Source: Cudoniella acicularis (taxonomy: Eukaryota; Ascomycota; Leotiomycetes; Helotiales; Helotiaceae). Taken from it: a stretch of 26,912 nt of DNA. This document shows positions 20,160-26,912 of the stretch, piece by piece (the stretch's first letter is position 1; every line of letters begins with the position of its first letter). The notes under the pieces were generated by a model. It saw only the letters and a program-made list of their open reading frames with translations. It made no database searches and was not told where the DNA came from. The stretch covers positions 1 to 26,912 of the forward strand of contig JAAMPI010000745.1 of the NCBI GenBank assembly GCA_013054445.1. Reading direction: 5' to 3'. Both the position numbers and the translations under genes were made by a program.

Positions 20160-21134
20160 GTGGGGAGAAGGAAACCAAAGAGCAGTAGAAGGGGAGAGAG
20201 AGAGAGGAGGAGGGTGAAGGTGAAGCTCAAGGTTATGGTAAACAATCTTCGGCTAACGATAAAGACAATGATGAAGCGGATGATGATGAAAGAGAAGAGC
20301 TATCGCAAGAGAGAAAAACCGAGGACGAGCCCGAATAAGTTTCTTGCCGAAGTCCTTCCTCTAGATATTTATTTACCCTTTTCTAGACCTTCTAACCCCA
20401 AAGGACAGAAGTCAAAGAATACGGCACGCCTCAAAGCAAACCGGCGGGTTCGGGTTTTATACCTAAAAAAATCTAAGACGCGGCAGGGAGGCAAGAAACG
20501 ACATCCTCCTTACTCTCCTTCGGGTAAGCCAAACTGGAAGGCAATAGACGAGAAAAGACTCAAGAAAACCCTCAACCAAAACCTCCTAGAAATCAGACGG
20601 CCGAGGACCAAGACTGCTCTTAATAGGTATACTAGCGACATAGCCACAGCAATCAAGACAGAGATAGAGGGATCGGTTTCGGCAAGACGGCAGTTGCCGA
20701 GGGCAAAGCCCGGATGGACTTAGCAGTGCAAGGATATACAGGCGGACGAGACGTTTGAAACGTCACAACAACCAAGGGCACACAGACGAGAGTTGGGAGG
20801 AGTATAGGATAGCGAGGAATCGAAAAGGACATATTATCCGGAAAGCCTTCCGCCAAGACCACTGCCAGAGGGTAGAAGAGGCCACAAAATCACCGCAAGG
20901 CATGTGGAACCTAGCAAGGTGGGCCATGAGGCGAGGAGAAAAGGCAGCCACGACCTGCCAGACGTAAGCACCGGTCAATATGACACCGTTGGTGGTCGAA
21001 CCATGCACTTTTCCAAGGTTACCGACGACCAGGAAATAGTCCGTGCCAATGAACTGTCTAAATACCAACAGCGTAGGGCAGATCTTGACCGAGAGGAGGC
21101 TCAAAAACGATCCCCGCCAGCGGTGGCGGATTAA
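20160..21134 (+). mobile_element. Degenerate LINE (Tad-like non-LTR retrotransposon) ORF2 fragment
   Basis: Two + frames shifted near 20735 together follow the linker between endonuclease and reverse transcriptase of fungal Tad-type LINEs. First comes a K-P-N-W-K-A-I-D start, then L-P-R-A-K-P-G-W-T and a TAG at about 20721. After a frame change come S-W-E-E-Y-R-I-A-R-N-R-K-G, I-R-K-A-F-R-Q-D-H and G-M-W-N-L-A-R-W-A (about 20900-20930). Stops and the frameshift show it is dead. No RT catalytic box (YADD) is visible. The leading part, 20160-20340, is low-complexity purine-rich DNA and may not belong to it. Confidence 0.6.
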
Positions 21135-21199
21135 GCTATGAATAGTTTTGTCCTAGCTAATACTAAGATCGATACTTACTTAAGAATCCTGGTCCAAGT

Positions 21200-21625
21200 G
21201 TGGCTAAGATAAACCGTTTAGCAGAAGAGGCTATTCAGAAGCACAATCTAAAGAAGGTTCTAGTTGCCTGGGACGACGATGTCGCTAAGGATAAGGATGA
21301 GAAAGGCAAGGAGCGTCAGAACGACGGCTTACCGAACATTATTCGCTTGCCCTAGTATCCTTAGCTCATTAGAAAAAAGGGCAAGATGTTCTATGATTTC
21401 GCTAGCGATAAAATGACGACCAAGGAAGACCTGAAAGTCAGGAATACAGCACGTCATGAGGAAATGCTCGCCTAATACGGCCTGACCCCGGTTGAAGCGC
21501 GTATGATGAACGGCTGGCACTTCCTCCTATGGGACCAGGTAGTTGAGAACTATGAGCAGGCCAGCGGCCAAGCTGAATTCTCGACTGCCACCTCCAAGAA
21601 GGAGGAGGAGGGGGAAGGAGGTTAA
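21200..21625 (+). pseudogene. Orphan reading frame with Gln-type stops
   Basis: From 21200 a 141-codon reading frame runs to TAA at 21623. It is interrupted only by TAG (21353, 21362) and TAA (21473), each explainable as a CAG/CAA codon changed C to T. The rest has even amino-acid composition: a helical, Lys-rich N-terminus, W-D-D-D, then M-M-N-G-W-H-F-L-L-W-D and a Glu/Gly-rich end. I do not recognise the family. Its place between a LINE fragment and other decayed genes suggests it belonged to a repeat that underwent RIP, possibly an accessory gene of a transposon. Confidence 0.4.
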
Positions 21626-21947
21626 AGCCGGCGATTTCGTCGTCGTGAGTAGTGCTGCAGGTGCTACTGGAAGTGTAGCCTGTTAGATTACAAAGCTAAA
21701 GGACGCAAGAGTTTTGGGTATTGCTAGAAGTGATGATAAAGTTAAGTGGTTGAAGGAGCTAGGGTGTGACGATGCTTTGAATTATAAAGACCTAAAGTTC
21801 GCGGAGAATTTTAGGGCTAGCACCAAGGGTTTAATTGATGTTTTCTTCGACAATGTGGGAGGAGAGGTGTTGGATCTAGCTTTAAGTAGGGCAAAGATGT
21901 ACTCCAGGTTTGTGATATGCGGTGGTATGTTAGCCCTTTCATCTTAA
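21615..21947 (+). pseudogene. Fragment of a medium-chain dehydrogenase/reductase (alkenal/PTGR-like)
   Basis: The frame of 21621 reads V-K-A-G-D-F-V-V-V then S-A-A-G-A-T-G-S-V-A, the nucleotide-binding loop of NADPH-dependent MDR alkenal/alkenone reductases. It continues V-L-G-I-A-R-S-D-D-K, L-G-C-D-D-A-L-N-Y-K and V-F-F-D-N-V-G-G-E, all standard for the family. A TAG at 21684-21686 replaces the Gln of A-C-Q-I-T-K. The N-terminal catalytic domain is missing, since the fragment begins at the end of the preceding unrelated frame, and the C-terminus stops after I-C-G-G. It is a host-gene piece embedded in repeats. The possible intron from about 21922 to 22025 joins it to the next decayed gene only by adjacency. 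Confidence 0.7.
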
Positions 21948-22025
21948 ATTCGGCTGTTGGAAATGTTATTAATATGAGCAATTGCTAATAGCCATTTCGT
22001 AATATAACTCTTCGGCCCCGCTCAG

Positions 22026-22548
22026 CAAAGAGATGTCAAGAGCCTGCAGAATTGGTTGGACGGCACCGGCAATCTGGCCCGAGAGAAGAGGGCGTACCTC
22101 ACATATCATCGTGAGCTAGTGTCCCTAGCTCCCGCGGGCGACAGCGCGATAGTGCAGCTTGAAGCTTGGGTAGAAGACAAGTTCATTCGACTATGGCCGA
22201 ACTTCCGAAAGGTAAGAGAAAGGTGCGAAGCATTACGGCGGACTGACGATCGTATAGAACCATTTGCACAATGTCTCGAACGATCCGAACGTGTATATCT
22301 ATTCCGGCCGGTGGATTTAACAAAACGCTAGGGCCCTCCTGTTACTCTTGATAACGCTTTTGCTGCTGATGCCAGTCATTATTTGCAACATCGTTAGTAA
22401 GATCTCGGTTCGGATTACTACTGTTATGATTTCTACGATATCTTTCCTCCTCATACTCTCCTGGTTGACGAGATCGAGGACGATGGAGTTGATTCTCGCA
22501 GGGGCAACGTAGGTTGCTGTTTCATTCAAATTAGGACACGACAGCTAA
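22026..22548 (+). pseudogene. Decayed C-terminal part of a DUF6594-type membrane protein
   Basis: Exons 22026-22211 and 22258-22548 flank a 46-bp intron (GTAAGA...TATAG). The first reads L-Q-N-W-L-D-G-T-G, then R-E-L-V-S-L-A-P. The second has V-Y-I-Y-S-G-R, then a Leu-rich transmembrane pair around M-P-V-I-I-C-N-I-V and S-R-T-M-E-L-I-L-A-G-A-T, as I recall for fungal DUF6594 proteins. Stops at 22318 (TAA) and 22510 (TAG) break the frame ahead of and after the membrane segments, and no N-terminal half precedes it. The intron and reading frame are otherwise preserved, so decay is recent or the piece was copied. Confidence 0.65.
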
Positions 22549-23299
22549 CACTTGGTCGATGCCTGTAATAGATATGTTACTGTTCTCATCGTATTTGTTT
22601 CCGGTACCAGTGCGTAAGGTTAGTAACGCGAGTGAAGCAGACACGGCAGACGAAGCGCGGCGGCGAGGGCGAGGGCGAGGGTGGGCAACGCAAGATCTAT
22701 CCAGGGATAGGATTCTAAGTTGCCCATGATCATGAAAATAATGGAATAATAGTTGATGCCCAATTTCAAGCCAAAATTTGGCCGAAAATACGGTGTGTCT
22801 ATAATTGGTCAATTTGGTCTACACCTCAGTTGTGATCAGAGATTCAGAATCCCAGAAGCCTTCGAAAACACCGGTGCCCCTAAAAAATATGGCCACTTAT
22901 TTAACAGGTCACCCGTCACAGGAACACAATACAGATTACGTATGAATTGTTTTGATAATGATAACAAAAAGGAAAGAGCAAATAATTTACAAGACAAGAA
23001 AACTTATAAAAGTGCGTATATATATTCGGCAAAATTCCAGTGATTTTATTCCTCCTACACCATATTACCTAACATAATAGATGCCCTATATCTTGGCAGT
23101 GATCTGGTGAAACCTGGAAGAATTGCGTAAAGCCACCACGGAGTATTTTGAGTATCTGCGGTCTCTTCGCTCATAGATGACGGTTTGGTGTATGTAGTGA
23201 TCGACCGCCTTTCGAGACATCAGGCAATATTTGGTTGACATGTTTTCCGACTTCCCCTACATTTCTTTCGAGGAGTCCTTTCTGCCGTAAAGGAATTTC
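22549..23299. other. Intergenic; short GAGGGC repeat, no gene
   Basis: A (GGGCGA)n-like microsatellite lies at about 22664-22682. Short frames of under 100 codons occur on both strands without any recognisable feature. The far end may contain the C-terminus of the next, minus-strand gene in a shifted frame. Confidence 0.45.
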
Positions 23300-24008
23300 G
23301 GGGAAGAATTGTTCCATACTAATAGCGTTTTCACGAATGCTTCGCTGAAGCTTTGGGAGATTTGTGACCTGCCGGCTTCTTTTTTGGCGACTGCTTGGCT
23401 GGAGTTTTTGGCTTTTTCTGACCGGTGTGCTTCTTTTTGGGCGACTGCTTGGCCGGGCCTTGAGGAGGCTTCTTATTGGCTGGCTTTTTGGTTCCCTTTG
23501 TGCTCGCCCCAGGAGAAGTTTTAGGCGTCGGGTTCTTCGGAGGCTTATACCACTCACTTTGTGGCAAGAGGTATATGTCATGAACATCTGCAATTGAATT
23601 GGACAGTACTTTAGGCGAATTTTTCCCAGGGGCTTTTGGATTTTTAGCGTTGGCTGACTTCTTGGGATTCTTCGCCGGAGCTTTTGGATGCTTTGAGTTT
23701 GCTGGCTTCTTGGGATTCTTTGCCGGAGCCTTTGGATGCTTTGGGTTTGCTGGCTTTTTGGGACTCTTTGTCGAAGCTTTTGGATGCTTTGGGTTTTTGG
23801 GTTTTTTGGGGTTCTTCGCCGGGCCCTTTGGATGTTTGGCGTTAGCTAGCTTCTTTTGCGAGTGTGTCGCGGAATTTTAAGCGTTTTTCAGGGAAGCTGG
23901 GTGTTTGGAAGAAACTGTTTTGGGCCCTAGTGCTCGGGGAACAATGGGTATCGCTTCAACAGCAAAGCACAAAGCCAAAATCAACGCTATAAAATGAAAA
24001 GTCTTCGT
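23300..24008 (-). pseudogene. Decayed gene for a secreted Lys/Pro/Ala-repeat protein
   Basis: The minus strand from 24008 reads (ACG)-K-T-F-H-F-I-A-L-I-L-A-L-C-F-A-V-E-A, a convincing signal peptide whose start codon is ACG instead of ATG. About 43 codons later TAA (23877-23879) breaks the frame. The same frame then continues with at least four 16-residue repeats (consensus A-K-N-P-K-K-P-A-N-x-K-H-P-K-A-P, 48 bp each, about 23625-23870), a linker with L-P-Q-S-E-W-Y-K-P-P, and a second Lys-rich block with A-K-Q-S-P-K-K-K units (about 23360-23500). It ends at TGA at 23331; a neighbouring frame stays open to 23171, so a frameshift may have occurred. Intact relatives would be very basic extracellular or wall proteins. 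Function is unknown. The antisense frame is Phe/Gly-rich and is regarded as a by-product. Confidence 0.5.
23620..23870. repeat. 48-bp tandem repeat (four to five copies)
   Basis: Units beginning near 23633, 23681, 23729, 23777 and 23825 share TTTGGATG(C/T)TTTG, then a GGCTT(C/T)TTGGG block and TTCG/TTTGCCGGAG. Divergence increases toward both ends. On the minus strand each unit equals 16 codons, so the repeat keeps the reading frame. Confidence 0.85.
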
Positions 24009-24834
24009 TGTAGTGTTTTTCAAGAAGTGTAGAGAACTGAAGAAAAGATTGGTGATTGATTCGAGTCAACGGCTTGAAATTCTTCGAGAAGATGTGTATA
24101 TTTGTATATTTCTCACTCAAGACACTCGTCTCAAAACATCGGGGCTGCTCCAGCCCATATATAGAAAAGGTGTGCTGGTGTCCTAAAATTTTAATCGTAA
24201 GCATTCTTATTATCAATCTAACTCATTGTACGTTTTATGTAACATTTTACCACAGGATTAAAAATCGGAAACTAGAGGATCATCTTCTAGGAAGTCATAC
24301 TTATTTTCGTTCGAGGTCCAACATAAGGAGCTTCCATTCAAAATACTTGCTCCCGTAGGATTTGGGTTGGCAGCCTTTCGAGGCGAGGAAGTGTTGTAAT
24401 TGTGCTCCAGCCTCCAACGTTAGCAGGGAGGGGTCCGGGAGGCCAAGAAGCCTTGATACCCGGCGCAGCAAGTCAGCATTGCAGCTGCAGTTCTGGGTGC
24501 AGTTTTAATCGGAACTTGGAAGAGTGGTTTGGAACAGCCTTCAGCGTAAATCAAAAGAAACATGTGGCTATAAAGCAGAATTTGGAAAGAGATTTTTAGG
24601 GGGGTTGTAATATATATGGATAGTCCAGATATCCTAAAAAAAAGAAAATCTCAACAGGTAGAAGAAAGGCACTTTTGTATAACGCAGGTTTGGTCCACGA
24701 CCTTATATAAAAAAAATAAAAACGCTAAAAGCGTCTCGAACTCAGTTTCTAGAAGTTTACATATCTAATTTCAAAGTCAAGGGATACATAGATTACTCCC
24801 GCTTCTTTACCCTGCCTGATTCCGAGCACTGTAT
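24009..24834. other. Intergenic, no supportable gene
   Basis: The first part would be the promoter of the Lys/Pro-repeat gene. Short frames on both strands (65-100 codons) show no features. Homopolymer A tracts occur at 24637-24645 and 24709-24720. The end is the 3' flank of the F-box-like gene. Confidence 0.45.
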
Positions 24835-25881
24835 TCAATCGCTACTGTCACGATATTCTTCCTCAATGCTTCTTATGACATCTGGCGGTAAGTAATGACC
24901 TAGATGAAAACTAACTTCCTGATAAACCCTTTCTATCTCTCTATCTTTCCTAGCCCAGCCGTTCAAATTGGATACAAAATTTGTGGTCAAATTTGCACGG
25001 ACGAATATCTTCAAAAGGGCTTGTTCGACCTCGATTGCAGACGTCTTTTCAATAAGAATCTGAGTCATTGTCCTTTTTGACCATTCTCTTGTGATATGCT
25101 TACAGCATTCTTCATTCCCCTGGGACCCTCCCCAGGCTTTGTCGAAAAATCTCGGGCCTTTTCTCATGACGAACCAGTTCAACCAGGAGTTTCGAATGGA
25201 ATATTCGTTACCTGTTCCCCATTCCAAGACCCTTTTCAGATCAAAAACTCGATCCCGAAAAATTTCTGCTACGGTACTGCGCATTACGAAGAATCCTCGG
25301 CCTTGCCGATCTGACAAAGTGTTGATATATTGCAGTTGGTTTAGCCGGATTGTTTTTTCTAGCAGTTTTATGGATGGATGTCCTCTGGTCAAGGAACTGA
25401 TTCTTCTCTGGGACCCGGCTCTGACACCCTGCGCCTCTACTACTATTCGGGCAATATCGGATAAGCGCCAAAGAATTCCCCAGCCAACTGTGGCATAATC
25501 TCTGGCAAGATCTCCTTTAGGCTCGGCAGCACCGATATTTCCGAAAGCATGTCCATGAAACGTTGGCTCTTTCGTTTGTTGGTTTTCGAGTCCAATTGCT
25601 GCAAGTCGTTTTGCTGTCTCCGTTCTGTACTCGAGCACAAACAAGTTGCGGATAGGATTTCCACCATCAAGCAGTTGAAACAAATCTGCCTCTTCTTCTG
25701 TAAAGATGCGATGTCTAATCTTCGTGAAGACTGTGTGCCCATATTCTTCCACAAGATCATTAAAAGATCTTTGAGCTAATCGAATAGATTTGAGGGTGGT
25801 GACGTCGCAGCAAAATATAATGTCCAGAATCAGCTGCTGGGGGAGTTGACATCGAGGTGTCTGGGCAGAAACTTGGGACAT
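24835..25881 (-). CDS. F-box-like domain protein
   Basis: A single exon of 348 aa runs from ATG at 25881 to TGA at 24835. Residues about 13-50 read L-P-Q-Q-L-I-L-D-I-I, then V-T-T-L-K-S-I-R-L-A-Q-R-S-F-N-D-L-V, the Leu/Pro helix pattern of an F-box that docks to Skp1 in SCF ubiquitin ligases. The remainder is helical, with Trp- and Arg-rich stretches and no recognised substrate domain. Fungal genomes have many such F-box proteins of unknown target, and this one stands alone between decayed repeats. There is no sign of frame damage. The F-box call is moderate, and the assignment to SCF is by family only. Nothing ties it to the polyketide cluster 5 kb away. Confidence 0.7.
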   Translation of the reverse strand: MSQVSAQTPRCQLPQQLILDIIFCCDVTTLKSIRLAQRSFNDLVEEYGHTVFTKIRHRIFTEEEADLFQLLDGGNPIRNLFVLEYRTETAKRLAAIGLENQQTKEPTFHGHAFGNIGAAEPKGDLARDYATVGWGILWRLSDIARIVVEAQGVRAGSQRRISSLTRGHPSIKLLEKTIRLNQLQYINTLSDRQGRGFFVMRSTVAEIFRDRVFDLKRVLEWGTGNEYSIRNSWLNWFVMRKGPRFFDKAWGGSQGNEECCKHITREWSKRTMTQILIEKTSAIEVEQALLKIFVRANLTTNFVSNLNGWARKDREIERVYQEVSFHLGHYLPPDVIRSIEEEYRDSSD

Positions 25882-26912
25882 ATCTTCCTTGTTGAAATAG
25901 TGGGGTATGAGGCTGCGATGCCGTTACAAGTAAATTCTCAAGTTAGCGATAGTGTGGTTAGCGGAAGTCGAAAAAAAAGCTTGTGGTTCTTGAAGATCTA
26001 GATATTTTTGTTGAAGGTGTTCCCCTATGCTTGACGCTTGTACGACGCTGATTTGTCATTCACCCAACCAACAAGCATCCTCCTGAGTCTTCCGATCCAC
26101 TGCGTCGTCATTCCGCACAGGTGATACTGTTTACGTATAATTTTAATCTATATTTAATGAGACATGTTGGAAATACAAGATGCCAAGAAAGTTGGTCCCT
26201 CAAAATAGCTCAAAGTCTCAAAACTTGGAAAGGATTTTTCAGGAACGCAAAGAATTCACCTCAATGGATATAGAATCATTCACTGCACACCGTCAAGAAA
26301 CCTGTCATTCATGCTGTGAAGGAACTGTGGAAATTATATTTAGTCACAGCCCTGAAGTATTTCAGGGTCGGGGATGCCTTTGCTCGTGTTGGATATCTTC
26401 AGCCTCGATTGTTGGTCCCAAAAAAGTTTCCTTACCGAAGGATGGGCCAAATTTCTTTTGGGTTTCCCTCAAGACTGTCTGTTCGTTTCTTTCATGATAG
26501 AAAAGCCCCTGAACAGCCAGGTTAAGATAGCGCAAGTTTGGAAATAGAGTCCTCATTTATGCACGTCCACGTCAAATTATAATGAGCAACCTACTTCGGC
26601 GTTTTATCTATTTTATTGTCTTTGAAGCTTGCAAGCCGAGCTGCCCGTCAGATATCCAGCACAAAGTCTTGACATAACGCCCCCTTCACTTGGATTCATT
26701 GAAGAGCATGGAAGGATCTCTAAATGAATTGTGGCCATGAGATCGTATAGTCAGGATGGCTCCTTGAAGGCATAACTAGTAATATGGCTGTCTTAGAATT
26801 CCTGCCGGAATAGTATTCCTAGTATCCCAAACTTTGAAGTTGCTCTTACGTCTAGCTACGACGATTAGGGAGAGCCCGGCGACGGATTGTTGGTCCGAGA
26901 AGGCGTTGATTG
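25882..26912. other. Right end of window, no supportable gene
   Basis: It contains the F-box gene promoter and then short frames of up to 105 codons on both strands that overlap one another. None carries a domain, signal peptide or credible splice pattern. No RNA gene or repeat was recognised. Confidence 0.45.

Noticed and set aside
23599..23880. Plus-strand Phe/Gly-rich 93-codon frame
   Set aside because: It is the antisense of the 48-bp repeat. The minus strand gives a signal peptide and a better protein-like repeat.
24300..24330. Second T-loop-like GTTCGAGGTCC
   Set aside because: No cloverleaf can be folded from the flanks.
26180..26556. Short frames on both strands near the right end
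   Set aside because: They overlap each other and show no domain, signal peptide or splice structure.

Overview
The window is nuclear DNA of a filamentous ascomycete (Pezizomycotina). Genes carry short introns (46-67 bp) with GTAAGT/GTGAGT-type donors and CTGAC/CTAAC branch points. Intergenic regions are long, and the repeats carry stop codons of the kind left by repeat-induced point mutation (RIP; CpA to TpA, so Gln codons become TAA/TAG). No species-level assignment can be made from the sequence alone.

Layout. 1-1070: decayed 3' part of a pogo/Fot-type DDE transposase. 1437-2750 (-): two-exon nuclear-type protein with a PD-(D/E)XK-like core. 3752-4018 (-): small secreted protein with a mirror-symmetric cysteine pattern. 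4501-5129: complete retrotransposon LTR (TGTCAC...GTGACA), followed to about 5830 by a minisatellite and a stop-riddled Gln/Glu/Lys-rich gag-like stretch. 5830-7490: no gene I can support, then the transporter promoter. 7493-19656: a three-gene secondary-metabolite cluster. 20160-22550: degenerate LINE, an orphan decayed reading frame, a fragment of a medium-chain reductase and a decayed DUF6594-type membrane protein. 23300-24008 (-): decayed gene for a secreted Lys/Pro/Ala-repeat protein. 24835-25881 (-): F-box-like protein. 25882-26912: nothing supportable.

The core is the cluster. An iterative type I polyketide synthase of 2116 aa in nine exons (12861-19656, +) has the order KS-AT-DH-MT-KR-ACP with no enoylreductase and no release domain. 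Divergent from it across 1.94 kb lies a 340-aa extended SDR reductase (9831-10917, -). Convergent with that reductase is a 463-aa monocarboxylate-permease-type MFS transporter (7493-9090, +). The simplest reading (inference) is that the synthase makes a C-methylated polyene or pyrone-like chain, the reductase reduces a carbonyl on the released product, and the transporter exports or imports a pathway compound. No pathway regulator was found, but the shared PKS/reductase intergenic region holds palindromes (CTCGCGAA repeats, CGAGGTCGACCTCG) and several direct repeats that could be its binding sites. Transposon relics bracket the cluster on both sides.

I saw no radically new system. The points most worth a second look are the ER-less synthase with an altered DH motif, the candidate operator palindromes, a GC-AG intron in the transporter, the mirror-cysteine secreted protein, and the Lys/Pro-repeat gene whose ATG appears to have become ACG.
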